Positions 16,307-24,063 of a stretch of DNA of 64,000 nt are shown here, piece after piece (positions within the stretch are counted from its first letter, which is position 1; the number at the start of each line of letters is the position of its first letter). The notes under the pieces were generated by a model, which saw nothing but the letters and a program-made list of their open reading frames with translations, was not told where the DNA came from and searched no databases. Made by a program: the position numbers and the translations under genes. Source of the DNA: Hymenobacter duratus (lineage in GTDB: Bacteria > Bacteroidota > Bacteroidia > Cytophagales > Hymenobacteraceae). The stretch is taken from contig NZ_JACWZZ010000001.1 of NCBI RefSeq assembly GCF_014698995.1, positions 1,074,501 to 1,138,500 on the forward strand, read 5' to 3'.

Positions 16307-16993
16307 ATGGAAACTCTCCTGCTCTACAATCGTTGGCTGCACATTGCCGCCGGGTTTCTAGGCTTTTTTGTGGCGCCGGTGGCGCTGTACGTGCGCAAGG
16401 GCGGGCCTGCGCATCGGCTGTGGGGGCGCGTGTTTTTCTGGGCAATGGTGGTGGCCGGGGCCACTGCCATCTTCTCAGCTGCAATGAAGGGCCTCACCTT
16501 TTTGCTGCTGACAGGCATTTTCAGCCTGTATCTGGCGTGGTTCGGCTACCGCTCCCTGTACCTCAAAAAGCTCCATCAAGGCCAGCGACCCGCGCTTGTT
16601 GATTGGGCCGGGGTAGGGGCCGGGCTGCTGGTGTTCGGCGGCACGCTGGCCTATGGCTTCCTGTCCGGCACGGTGCCTTCGTTGGTATTCGGCGCCATCG
16701 GGCTGATGACGACTGGCCGGCAGCTGTGGTCGTACGTGCAGACTACGCCGCCGACACCGGGCCAATGGCTCCTGAACCATATATCAGGCTTCGTAGGCTC
16801 CTACATTGCGGCTGTGTCGGCCTTCTCGGCTACCAGTCTGCATTTCATCCCCTGGCCCTGGAATTTTCTGTGGCCTACGCTGCTCATGGTGCCACCCATG
16901 ATTTGGGTACAGAACCGCTATAAGGCCAGATTCCGGCAGGGCCAGCGCCCCGGTGCTGTGGTAGAGGTGCGGATTCAGTCGGAAACCGCCTGA
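16307..16993 (+). CDS. multi-pass membrane protein, DUF2306-like
   Basis: A 228-residue integral membrane protein with about seven hydrophobic segments and conserved-looking histidines (NRWLHIAAGFLGF near 8-20, GGPAHRLWGRVFFW near 32-45, LLNHISGFVGSY near 155, SLHFIPWPWN near 177). The H-x-A-G-F and H-R-x-x-G-R arrangement resembles DUF2306-type predicted membrane proteins; heme or quinone binding would be a guess. The last 19 bp overlap the end of the convergent pyrD gene (16975-16993), so the two genes share coding DNA at their ends and no terminator separates them. Confidence 0.7.
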   Translation: METLLLYNRWLHIAAGFLGFFVAPVALYVRKGGPAHRLWGRVFFWAMVVAGATAIFSAAMKGLTFLLLTGIFSLYLAWFGYRSLYLKKLHQGQRPALVDWAGVGAGLLVFGGTLAYGFLSGTVPSLVFGAIGLMTTGRQLWSYVQTTPPTPGQWLLNHISGFVGSYIAAVSAFSATSLHFIPWPWNFLWPTLLMVPPMIWVQNRYKARFRQGQRPGAVVEVRIQSETA

Positions 16994-18051
16994 CAGCCCT
17001 TGGCTATACTGCCTGCCTGCCTGCTTACCAGTTGCTGGTTGATGCGTTTAATCAGCCCGGGGCCTTCGTACACAAACCCGGTGTAGAGCTGTATCAGCGA
17101 AGCGCCGGCATCCAGCTTTTCCAGCGCATCGGCTGCCGAATGAATACCGCCCACCCCAATTATGGGTAAGCCCCCCTGGCTATGGCGGTGCAGATAGCGA
17201 ATGACCTCTGTAGCCCGCTGGCGTAGCGGCCGGCCACTCAGGCCTCCTGCTCCCAGAGATGCTACGTGCCCGGCCGGTGTCTGCAGCCCCTCTCTGCTAA
17301 TGGTCGTGTTGGTGGCCACCAGGCCGCTGAGTTCTGTTTCGCGCGCAATCAGCAGGATGTCGTCGAGTTGCGAATCGGTGAGGTCGGGCGCTATTTTGAG
17401 CAGTAGCGGGCGGGGCACGGGCAACGTGGCGTTGCGTTCCTGCACTTGCTGCAGCAGCCGGATCAGCGGCTCCCGCTCCTGCAGCTGCCGCAGCCCTGGC
17501 GTATTCGGCGACGATACATTCACCACGAAGTAATCGACTACCGCGTGGAGGGCCTCCACACAAGCCACGTAGTCGTTGGCAGCCTGCTCGTTGGGCGTAT
17601 CCTTGTTCTTGCCAATATTGCCGCCGATGATGAGCCCGGCCGGCCGGGCCTGGCGCAACCGTTCGGCAGCGGCAGTGGCCCCTTCGTTGTTGAACCCCAT
17701 CCGGTTGAGCAGGGCCTCATCCTGCGGCAGCCGGAACAGCCGTGGCGCCGGGTTGCCGGGCTGCGGCCGGGGCGTCACGGTTCCTATTTCTACAAAGCCA
17801 AAGCCCAGCGCTGCCAGCTCCGTCGTAAACTCCGCATTCTTGTCGAGGCCGGCTGCCAGCCCTACCGGGTTACGAAAGCGTAATCCGAAAACCTCCCGCT
17901 CCAGATCAGGGTGCTGAAAGTTGTAGAGCCTGCGCATCATTGCCGCAGCACCGGGCAGGCGGTGTGCCCGTCTCAGATTAGCGAATACCAGATGATGCGC
18001 TTTTTCCGCATCCAACCGAAAAAACAGAGGTTTGAGTAGGGTCCTGTACAT
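16975..18051 (-). CDS. pyrD: dihydroorotate dehydrogenase (quinone)
   Basis: Class 2 PyrD oxidises dihydroorotate to orotate and passes electrons to membrane quinone in pyrimidine synthesis. The 358-residue product begins MYRTLLKPLFFRLDAEKAHH, the amphipathic N-terminal helix that binds the membrane, which fixes the start at 18051 rather than 18063. FMN and substrate motifs are visible: NPVGLAAGLDKNAE, MGFNNEGA, GGNIGKNKDTPNE, VVNVSSPNTPGLRQLQ (Ser as catalytic base, the class 2 mark), LLKIAPDLTD, VATNTTISR, GAGGLSGRPL, IGVGGIHSAADALEKLDAGA and QLYTGFVYEGP. A CAATTTTG box sits about 10 bp before the start. Its 3' end overlaps the convergent membrane-protein gene by 19 bp. Confidence 0.96.
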   Translation of the reverse strand: MYRTLLKPLFFRLDAEKAHHLVFANLRRAHRLPGAAAMMRRLYNFQHPDLEREVFGLRFRNPVGLAAGLDKNAEFTTELAALGFGFVEIGTVTPRPQPGNPAPRLFRLPQDEALLNRMGFNNEGATAAAERLRQARPAGLIIGGNIGKNKDTPNEQAANDYVACVEALHAVVDYFVVNVSSPNTPGLRQLQEREPLIRLLQQVQERNATLPVPRPLLLKIAPDLTDSQLDDILLIARETELSGLVATNTTISREGLQTPAGHVASLGAGGLSGRPLRQRATEVIRYLHRHSQGGLPIIGVGGIHSAADALEKLDAGASLIQLYTGFVYEGPGLIKRINQQLVSRQAGSIAKGCQAVSD

Positions 18052-18217
18052 AACGCGTCGCAAAATTGCCGGCGTGCAAAGCTCCCATTTATTCTGTTAG
18101 CAGGCATTTGGACAATCAGTTCTCTTTGCTGAAAATTTATTTCTGATTATATAGTGCTGAAAGTTAAGGGTATTCGATTGTCAGAAGCGTGGGTTGCCGG
18201 CCAAAGGCAACGAAATG

Positions 18218-18249
18218 TTTGGAGGAATCGAATACAGCTAGTACTTTTG
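18218..18249 (+). promoter_or_regulatory. consensus promoter of tRNA-Lys
   Basis: TTTG at 18218-18221, a 20-bp spacer and TACTTTTG at 18242-18249 form a complete Bacteroidota vegetative promoter. The tRNA begins 41 bp after the -7 box. Confidence 0.8.
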
Positions 18250-18290
18250 CAATCCCTTCCGCAGAAAGCCTTCTTTTGCTGTAGGGAACT

Positions 18291-18366
18291 GATTCTGTAG
18301 CTCAGCTGGTAGAGCAATACACTTTTAATGTATGGGTCCTGGGTTCGAATCCCAGCGGGATCACCA
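18291..18366 (+). tRNA. tRNA-Lys (anticodon TTT)
   Basis: The sequence folds as a full cloverleaf: acceptor GATTCTG with CGGGATC (two G-T pairs), D arm GCTC/GAGC, anticodon stem ATACA/TGTAT with loop CTTTTAA, and T arm CTGGG/CCCAG with loop TTCGAAT. The anticodon TTT is at 18324-18326. The mature tRNA is 18291-18363, and CCA at 18364-18366 is encoded. Confidence 0.96.
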
Positions 18367-18402
18367 AAACCCTCATTTGCATGCTGCAGATGAGGGTTTT
18401 TT
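18366..18402 (+). terminator. terminator of tRNA-Lys
   Basis: AAAACCCTCAT and ATGAGGGTTTT pair around a short loop and end in a T run, beginning at the encoded CCA of the tRNA. The rest of the gap to 18504 shows nothing further. Confidence 0.88.
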
Positions 18403-18504
18403 TGTGCCCGGATTGTTGGGTTTGGGCTCGAGTACAAGCTGCATCCGGCCGGGTTGATTGATGGACTGCTCCAAGCCAGATGTGCGGCCAAGCCGGAGAA
18501 TCCG

Positions 18505-20043
18505 TTAGCCAGCCCAGCCCTCTCTGTCAAGGCTGCGGTATTGGATGGCTTCGGCCAGATGTTCGATACGGATAGCATCGGCCCCACCAAGGTCGGCAAT
18601 GGTGCGGGCCACTTTCAGAATCCGGTCGTAGGCGCGGGCGGAGAGGCCGAGACGCTCCATGGCGGTTTTGAGCAGCGTACGGCCGGCCTCGTTGATCTGG
18701 CAGATGTCCTTCACCATCTGGGGCGGCATCATGGCATTGGAGTGGATGTCGGGGAAGTCGGTGAAGCGCCGGGCCTGCACCTGACGGGCCTGGTCTACGC
18801 GCAACTGAATTTCCTGGCTGCTCTCGGCCTTGCGCATTTCCGTCATCTGGTCAAACGTCACGGGCGTCACTTCCACGTGCAGGTCAATCCGGTCGAGGAG
18901 CGGGCCGCTGACCTTGTTGAGGTAGCGCTGCACCACGCCCGGTCCGCACACGCATTCTTTCTCCGGATGATTGTAGTAGCCACAGGGACAGGGGTTCATG
19001 CTCGCTATCAGCATAAAATTGGCCGGAAAGTCGATGCTGACTTTGGCCCTCGAAATCGTGACCCGGCGCTCTTCCAGCGGCTGGCGCATCACTTCCAACA
19101 CGGTGCGCTTAAACTCCGGAAGCTCATCCAGAAACAGCACGCCGTTGTGGGCCAGCGAGATTTCGCCCGGCTGGGGGTTGCCGCCGCCACCCACCAGCGC
19201 CACATCCGAAATAGTGTGGTGCGGGGCCCGGAATGGCCGCGTGCCCAGCAACGAGGCATTGGTGCCCAGCTTGCCCGCCACCGAATGGATTTTGGTGGTT
19301 TCCAGCGCTTCCTGTATCGTGAGGGGCGGCAGAATGGTGGGCAGGCGCTTGGCCAGCATGGTTTTGCCGGCACCGGGCGGCCCTATCATGATGACGTTAT
19401 GGCCACCGGCCGCCGCAATTTCCAGGGCGCGCTTGATATTTTCCTGGCCCTGCACATCGGCGAAGTCGGCGGCATACTGGTTGGCGTCGTGCTGAAAAAC
19501 GTCGCGTGTGTCAATCACCAACGGTTCGATGGTCAGGCGTCCTTCAAAAAAGTCGATGGCCTCCTGCATCGTCTCGACGGGAATAATGTCGAGGTTGTTG
19601 ACGATGGCCGCTTCCCGGGCATTTTCACGGGGCAGAATAAAGCCCTTGAAGCCTTCCTTACGCGCCTGAATGGCTATAGGCAACACGCCCCGGATGGGCC
19701 GCAGGCCGCCATCGAGCGCCAGCTCGCCCATAATGATGTATTCGCCCAGCTTCTCCGTGTTCAGTTGCTGGGAACCGTGCAGAATACCCAGCGCAATGGG
19801 CAGGTCGTAGGCGGAGCCTTCCTTGCGGATATCGGCAGGAGCCATATTCACCACCACCTTGGTGCGCGGCATGCGGTAGCCGCGAAACTTCAGGGCCGCC
19901 TCTATTCGCTGCTGGCTTTCCTTGATGGCATTATCGGGCAGGCCGACCACGTAAAAATTAGTGCCCTGCGATACAACTACTTCAATGGTAATGGTATAAG
20001 CATTGACGCCCTGCACGGCAGAGCCGAAGGTCTTGGTAAGCAT
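18505..20043 (-). CDS. YifB/ComM family Mg-chelatase-like AAA+ ATPase
   Basis: A 512-residue AAA+ protein of the YifB/ComM family, a hexameric helicase that promotes branch migration during natural transformation in other bacteria. The N-terminal ChlI-like domain (MLTKTFGSAVQGVNAYTITI...) is followed by Walker A GPPGAGKTMLAKRLP near residue 219, the FRAPHHTIS motif, Walker B VLFLDELPEF, and a cysteine cluster CPCGYYNHPEKECVCGPG near residue 350, which is typical of the family and may bind zinc. The C-terminal ChlI_C helical domain ends RIEHLAEAIQYRSLDRE. The start at 20043 is chosen as the family start; the extension to 20133 crosses the upstream terminator. A TATCTTCG box is at 20075-20082. 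Confidence 0.93.
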   Translation of the reverse strand: MLTKTFGSAVQGVNAYTITIEVVVSQGTNFYVVGLPDNAIKESQQRIEAALKFRGYRMPRTKVVVNMAPADIRKEGSAYDLPIALGILHGSQQLNTEKLGEYIIMGELALDGGLRPIRGVLPIAIQARKEGFKGFILPRENAREAAIVNNLDIIPVETMQEAIDFFEGRLTIEPLVIDTRDVFQHDANQYAADFADVQGQENIKRALEIAAAGGHNVIMIGPPGAGKTMLAKRLPTILPPLTIQEALETTKIHSVAGKLGTNASLLGTRPFRAPHHTISDVALVGGGGNPQPGEISLAHNGVLFLDELPEFKRTVLEVMRQPLEERRVTISRAKVSIDFPANFMLIASMNPCPCGYYNHPEKECVCGPGVVQRYLNKVSGPLLDRIDLHVEVTPVTFDQMTEMRKAESSQEIQLRVDQARQVQARRFTDFPDIHSNAMMPPQMVKDICQINEAGRTLLKTAMERLGLSARAYDRILKVARTIADLGGADAIRIEHLAEAIQYRSLDREGWAG

Positions 20044-20088
20044 ATAGTAACCAGGAAAAATATAATGTCGGTAGCGAAGATATAGGAA

Positions 20089-20140
20089 TTGCCCCATGAA
20101 AAAAGCCCGGCCATGTGGCCGGGCTTTTTTCATGGGGCAA
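20089..20140. terminator. 25-bp perfect palindrome, terminator of gmhA
   Basis: Positions 20089-20113 and 20116-20140 are perfectly complementary around the two bases TG. The core is a usual terminator (AAAAAAGCCCGGCC / GGCCGGGCTTTTTT) and the pairing extends 9 or more bases beyond it. It lies 9 bp past the gmhA stop and just ahead of the yifB promoter. Confidence 0.9.
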
Positions 20141-20148
20141 ATGGTTTG

Positions 20149-20742
20149 CTATTCGGCCACCAGTTGCTCGATGAGCATAATCATGATGTGGATGGCCTTG
20201 ATGTGGATTTCCTGTACCCGGTCGGCGTAGCCGTGGTGGGGCACCCTGATTTCCACGTCGCAGAGGGCAGCGAGCTGACCACCGTCTTTGCCAGTGAGGC
20301 CTACCACCTGCATGCCGGCGGCTTTGGCGGCTTCGGCGGCACGCAGCACATTCGGGGAGTTGCCGCTGGTACTGATGGCCAGCAGCACGTCGCCGGGGCG
20401 GCCCAGGGCCTCCACATAGCGGCTGAATATGTGGTCGTAGCCGAAGTCGTTGGCCACGCAGCTCATGTGCGATGCTTCTGTAAGAGCAATAGCGCCCAGG
20501 GCGGGCCGGTTCTGGCGGTAGCGGCCGGTCAGCTCCTCGGCAAAATGCTGGGCGTCGCAGAGGCTGCCGCCGTTGCCACAGGTCAGGATTTTGCCTTTGC
20601 CGCGCAGGCTGCCAGCCATAAGACGGGCGGCCTGCTCAATGGCCGTGAGGTTGGCCGGATCGGCCAGAAAACGGTCCAGCACAGTACGGGCTTCGGTCAG
20701 CTCCGCCCGAACGAGGTCGGTGAGGGGGGAAGTGGTAGTCAC
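20149..20742 (-). CDS. gmhA: sedoheptulose 7-phosphate isomerase
   Basis: GmhA converts sedoheptulose 7-phosphate to D-glycero-D-manno-heptose 7-phosphate, the first step of ADP-heptose synthesis for lipopolysaccharide or S-layer glycans. The 197-residue SIS-domain protein matches the E. coli enzyme along its whole length from memory: [78 protein letters not shown] and [18 protein letters not shown]. The start codon is GTG at 20740-20742. The alignment leaves no room for a later start, yet a perfect -7 box (TATCTTTG, 20747-20754) ends only 5 bp before it, which suggests a leaderless mRNA. The gene upstream on this strand starts 19 bp away. Confidence 0.93.
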   Translation of the reverse strand: MTTTSPLTDLVRAELTEARTVLDRFLADPANLTAIEQAARLMAGSLRGKGKILTCGNGGSLCDAQHFAEELTGRYRQNRPALGAIALTEASHMSCVANDFGYDHIFSRYVEALGRPGDVLLAISTSGNSPNVLRAAEAAKAAGMQVVGLTGKDGGQLAALCDVEIRVPHHGYADRVQEIHIKAIHIMIMLIEQLVAE

Positions 20743-20746
20743 GCGG

Positions 20747-20754
20747 CAAAGATA
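20747..20754 (-). promoter_or_regulatory. -7 box abutting the gmhA start
   Basis: TATCTTTG on the minus strand, exact TAnnTTTG match. Its last base is 5 bp from the GTG start at 20742, so transcription would begin at or near the start codon. No clear TTTG at -33 is seen. Confidence 0.5.
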
Positions 20755-20760
20755 CGCGGC

Positions 20761-21162
20761 CTACACCAGCGGCGCATCGTCGCGGCGCGGGGCCGGAGGC
20801 GGTACGGGCGCAGGAGCCACGTAGCCTTCGGGGTGTACGGTAGTGCCCGTACGTGGGGCCCCGGCGGCCGGACTGCGCATCTCCAGCTGCTGGTCGTAGA
20901 GGCGGGCTTTCAGCTCGTTGATTTTTCCTTCGCGGGCGGCCACGTCGCGGCGTAGCAACGTGCTGTCGAGGTTTTCGGTGATGAGCTGCAGTGCCAGCAG
21001 CACAGCCCCCACAATGAAAAGAGCGTAGTAAAACCCGGTAGCATTGGTGCCGGTCGTTACGGCCATCAGACCGTCGCGGGAGCCGGGACTCAGGATGAGC
21101 AACAGCGCCAGCAGCACATAGACCATCACCAGAATAGTAACCAAACGTTTCAGAACAAGCAT
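20761..21162 (-). CDS. membrane protein with helical and Pro-rich tail
   Basis: A 133-residue protein with two predicted membrane helices (VTILVMVYVLLALLLILSPG near 8-27 and FYYALFIVGAVLLALQLITE near 44-63), then a charged helix (STLLRRDVAAREGKINELKA) and a tail rich in Pro and Ala ending RRDDAPLV. The two-helix plus coiled tail arrangement is reminiscent of LapA/DUF1049 proteins but I cannot assign it. It lies 19 bp upstream of gmhA on the same strand and its stop at 20761 is just before the gmhA -7 box, so gmhA may be transcribed both from this gene and separately. Confidence 0.6.
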   Translation of the reverse strand: MLVLKRLVTILVMVYVLLALLLILSPGSRDGLMAVTTGTNATGFYYALFIVGAVLLALQLITENLDSTLLRRDVAAREGKINELKARLYDQQLEMRSPAAGAPRTGTTVHPEGYVAPAPVPPPAPRRDDAPLV

Positions 21163-21284
21163 GAGTCGGCGGAGCTAGGTGAAGAGAACAATGGGCCCCT
21201 GTACGCGAAAAGGCGGTAGGCGGGTTAAATATAGGGGTTCGCGCATTCTATTCCGTCTGTATAGGCCCACTCGTGGCGCACCCA

Positions 21285-21638
21285 TCAGCGGCGCGGCGGC
21301 GGTGAAAGCGCACGTACAGAATCAAGACGCTGCTGCAGACGCTGCAGCTTCTGGCGCTCAATCGGGAACAACCCGTCTGTTGACTGCTGGCTTAGCGAGT
21401 CCAGAAGCCGCGCCGCGGTAGCCGTATCAGCTGAAGCGAGGAGAGAATCGGCGACCAATAGAGCGGTGTCGTAAGCCATGCTGGCCTTTATTTTCTGCTT
21501 CAGCGCTGCCGCCGACTTCAGGGCGGGCTCCTGTTGAAACTGCTGATATTTGTGCCACACCCAGTTGCCGGCCTGAAACAGCAGCAGCAGCACGATAAGC
21601 GTAGCTACCCAGCGGTGGGATGAGTCAGAGGTAGACAT
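21285..21638 (-). CDS. single-pass membrane-anchored hypothetical protein
   Basis: A 117-residue protein with one N-terminal membrane helix (VATLIVLLLLFQAGNWVW near 11-28) followed by a helical, Ala/Leu/Gln-rich region with a tetratricopeptide-like feel (SMAYDTALLVADSLLASAD, TAARLLDSLSQQSTDG, QKLQRLQQRLDSVRAL) and a short PPPRR end. I do not recognise a family. It sits between the ABC exporter gene and the two-helix membrane protein, all on the minus strand, so an envelope role is possible by context only. Confidence 0.55.
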   Translation of the reverse strand: MSTSDSSHRWVATLIVLLLLFQAGNWVWHKYQQFQQEPALKSAAALKQKIKASMAYDTALLVADSLLASADTATAARLLDSLSQQSTDGLFPIERQKLQRLQQRLDSVRALSPPPRR

Positions 21639-21675
21639 GGCGGCTTAGGTTGAGTGATACTTCGGCTTCGTTCGG

Positions 21676-23517
21676 TTAGGCCAAGGCGGCGTTGCTGGCC
21701 TGCATCTGGCTCAGGCGCTGATACAGGCCGCTGGGCTGGCGCAGCAGTTCTTCGTGCGTCCCGCGTTCCGCAATGCGGCCCTCGTGCAGCACAATGATTT
21801 CGTCGGCGTGCTGCACGGTGCTCAGGCGGTGCGCAATAACCAGTGAGGTGCGGTGCTGCATCAGGCGAGTCAGGGCTTCCTGCACCAGCTTTTCGCTTTC
21901 CGTGTCGAGGGCCGAGGTGGCTTCGTCCAGAATCAGAATGGGCGGGTTGCGCAGAATGGCCCGCGCAATGCTCAGGCGCTGCCGCTGCCCACCCGAAAGC
22001 CGTCCGCCTCGGTCTCCAATCAGTGTCTGGTAGCCCTCAGGCGTAGCCATGATGAAGTCATGGGCGTTGGCAATACGGGCGGCTTCCATCACCTCTGCCT
22101 CGGTGGCCTGGGTATTGAAGCGGATGTTGTTGAAGATGGTGTCGTTGAAGAGGATACTTTCCTGCGTCACGATGCCCATCTGTTCCCGCACCGAATGGAT
22201 GGTACAGTCGCGCACGTCGTGGCCGTCGATGAGAATCTGGCCGCCGGTAGGGTCGTAGAAGCGGGGCAGCAGGTCGGCGAGGGTGCTTTTGCCGGAGCCG
22301 CTGGGACCTACCAGCGCCACGGTTTTGCCCTTCCCAATCACGAGGTTGATGTCCTGGAGCACGGGCACGTCGCCGTAGGCAAACTGCAGGTTGCGCAACT
22401 CAATCTGCTGCTCGAAGGCCGGCAGTATCTGTGCATCGGGCTTGTCGCGGATAGTCGGCTCCGTGTCGATAATGCTCAGCACCCGCTCGCCGGCTACCAG
22501 GCCCCGCTGGATGTTGCCAAACGACGACGACAACGATTTGGCCGGCGTAAGCACCTGCGAAAACATGATGATGTAGGTGATAAACGGGGCCGCTGCCAGG
22601 TCGGAAGTGCCGCCCAGAATGAGCGTGCCGCCAAAATACAGTAGCCCGGCTACTACCAGCACGCCGGCAAACTCGGAGAAAGGCGAAGCCAAATCCCGGA
22701 TATTATCGATGCGACGCGAGGTGCGGGCGTACTGGTCGTTCTGCTCCTCAAACTTGCCCTTGATGTACTCCTGAGCATTGAACGCCTTGACAACGCGCAG
22801 GCCGCCCAGCGTCTCGTCAATCACGGAAAGCATGGAGCCGAGCGTGCCCTGGCTGGTTTTGGCCTGCGTGCGCAGGCGCTTGGCCAGCGTGGCAATGATA
22901 GCGCCCGACAGCGGCAGCAGCACGAGCGAAAACAGCGTGAGCTTGGCCGACATGTAAAACAGCACCACAAAGTAGGCCACGATGTACAGCGGGTCCCGCA
23001 CCACGCCCTGCAGCGTGTTCACCACCGATATTTCCACTTCCTGCACGTCGTTGGTAAAGCGCGACATCATGTCGCCTTTGCGGCCGGTGGCGAAGTAGCC
23101 CAGCGGCAGCAGAATGACGCGGTAATACAAGTCGCGGCGCAGGTTCCGAATCACGCGGGAGCGGACGCGGGCCGCAATGCGCAGGCTCAGATAGCGGAAC
23201 ACATTGCTGAAAAACACCGACGTAACCAGCACCAGGCACACAAACAGCAGCGCGCCGAGCTTGCCGTAGCTGGCAATGACCTGGGCAAAATAGTAGTTGA
23301 ACGTGGTGGTAATGTAGCTCAGCGTCAGGGCAAAATCGGGGAGCTGGGCCGGGGGCGGCATGGCGCTGGTTTTCTCAAACAGCACGTTCAGCATCGGAAT
23401 CATCAGGGCGAGGTTGCCAATGCCAAAAAAGATGCCCAGCACCGTGTACAGCAGGTACAGCGGCAGGAAGTCGGCGAAGGGCCGGGCGTATTGCAGAATG
23501 CGGAGGTAGGTCTTCAT
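21676..23517 (-). CDS. MsbA-type ABC exporter (permease plus ATPase)
   Basis: A 613-residue ABC half-transporter: an N-terminal domain of six membrane helices and a C-terminal ATPase. Visible motifs are Walker A LVGPSGSGKSTLADLLPR near 404, the Q-loop EQMGIVTQES, the signature LSGGQRQRLSIARAIL near 505, Walker B ILILDEATSALD near 524 and the H-loop VIAHRLSTV near 555. Length and arrangement fit the MsbA lipid A-core flippase group, although multidrug exporters look alike. The start at 23517 (MKTYLRILQYARPF) is decided by a perfect -7 box at 23527-23534, since the alternative at 23538 would lie upstream of it. The neighbourhood (gmhA, Wzi-like protein) supports a lipopolysaccharide-related role. 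Confidence 0.9.
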   Translation of the reverse strand: MKTYLRILQYARPFADFLPLYLLYTVLGIFFGIGNLALMIPMLNVLFEKTSAMPPPAQLPDFALTLSYITTTFNYYFAQVIASYGKLGALLFVCLVLVTSVFFSNVFRYLSLRIAARVRSRVIRNLRRDLYYRVILLPLGYFATGRKGDMMSRFTNDVQEVEISVVNTLQGVVRDPLYIVAYFVVLFYMSAKLTLFSLVLLPLSGAIIATLAKRLRTQAKTSQGTLGSMLSVIDETLGGLRVVKAFNAQEYIKGKFEEQNDQYARTSRRIDNIRDLASPFSEFAGVLVVAGLLYFGGTLILGGTSDLAAAPFITYIIMFSQVLTPAKSLSSSFGNIQRGLVAGERVLSIIDTEPTIRDKPDAQILPAFEQQIELRNLQFAYGDVPVLQDINLVIGKGKTVALVGPSGSGKSTLADLLPRFYDPTGGQILIDGHDVRDCTIHSVREQMGIVTQESILFNDTIFNNIRFNTQATEAEVMEAARIANAHDFIMATPEGYQTLIGDRGGRLSGGQRQRLSIARAILRNPPILILDEATSALDTESEKLVQEALTRLMQHRTSLVIAHRLSTVQHADEIIVLHEGRIAERGTHEELLRQPSGLYQRLSQMQASNAALA

Positions 23518-23526
23518 CGGTAGCCG

Positions 23527-23534
23527 CAAAGGTA
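23527..23534 (-). promoter_or_regulatory. -7 box abutting the ABC exporter start
   Basis: TACCTTTG on the minus strand, exact consensus, 10 bp before the ATG at 23517. The predicted transcription start is within a few bases of the start codon. Confidence 0.55.
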
Positions 23535-23587
23535 GCATTGTCGCATAGGCTTTAGCCTGCGCCCCGCCACCCACGGCTCGTCCGGGC

Positions 23588-23947
23588 TTACTCTGCCTTG
23601 AAAACCGCTATTACCTCAATCTGCCCCATAATCTGGCGGTTGAACTCGGGTAGCTCCTCGGCCGGCACCCACAACTCGTTGTGTTCCCGCAGGCCCACGT
23701 TCTGCACCGGAAAGGTGGCGGCATACTCAGCATCTACCGCAAAGCGCAGCAAGTAGCCCGCGTCACGGCTGGAGCTTTGCCAGTCATCGGCCAGGCGGGT
23801 GTCGTGGTGCTCTTCCGGTACCAGATAGAAAGGCGTTTGCTCCGGCACGCCCGGCGGAAATTCCAACCACCCCGATGCCGCAATCAAATCTAGCTCCTGC
23901 TGATTGACGGGGCGATACAACAGCAGCGCTTCGGGCTCGTGGCGCAT
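23588..23947 (-). CDS. conserved protein of the so-called ADP-ribosylation/crystallin J1 type
   Basis: A 119-residue soluble protein: LLLYRPVNQQELDLIAASGW, FPPGVPEQTPFYLVPEEHHD, ADDWQSSSRDAGYLLRFAVD, FPVQNVGLREHNELWVPAEE and LPEFNRQIMGQIEVIAVF. From memory this matches small proteins often labelled ADP-ribosylation/crystallin J1, sharing LYRPVxxxELxLI, PxQPxFYPV and ELWVPAEELxEFN. The LYRPV...PEQ...F layout resembles the NAD-binding start of minimal ADP-ribosyltransferase folds, but I cannot show activity. It ends 70 bp before the ABC exporter start and its start codon is 13 bp before an imperfect inverted repeat. Function uncertain. Confidence 0.6.
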   Translation of the reverse strand: MRHEPEALLLYRPVNQQELDLIAASGWLEFPPGVPEQTPFYLVPEEHHDTRLADDWQSSSRDAGYLLRFAVDAEYAATFPVQNVGLREHNELWVPAEELPEFNRQIMGQIEVIAVFKAE

Positions 23948-23964
23948 GGGCTCAATGCGTTGAC

Positions 23965-24055
23965 TGGTGGTTGCTGATTGTTAATGAGTTGATTGCTGGT
24001 TAAGGTGTTGGTTGCCGGGCAGAACAAACAACAAATCAACAATCAGTAACCACCA
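23965..24055. repeat. intergenic inverted repeat
   Basis: The arm TGGTGGTTGCTGATTGTT (23965-23982) pairs with AACAATCAGTAACCACCA (24038-24055), with 17 of 18 bases matching, around a 55-base loop. Its ATTGTT/AACAAT wording is of a type I recall from Bacteroidota intergenic repeats. It lies between two minus-strand genes and could end transcription of the Wzi-like gene, although it lacks a plain T run. Confidence 0.55.
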
Positions 24056-24063
24056 ATTAACGA

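Noticed and set aside
18454..20085. Plus-strand open frame of 543 codons
   Set aside because: It lies antisense to yifB along its whole length, has a His/Gly/Gln-rich composition typical of GC-rich shadow frames, and no recognisable domain.
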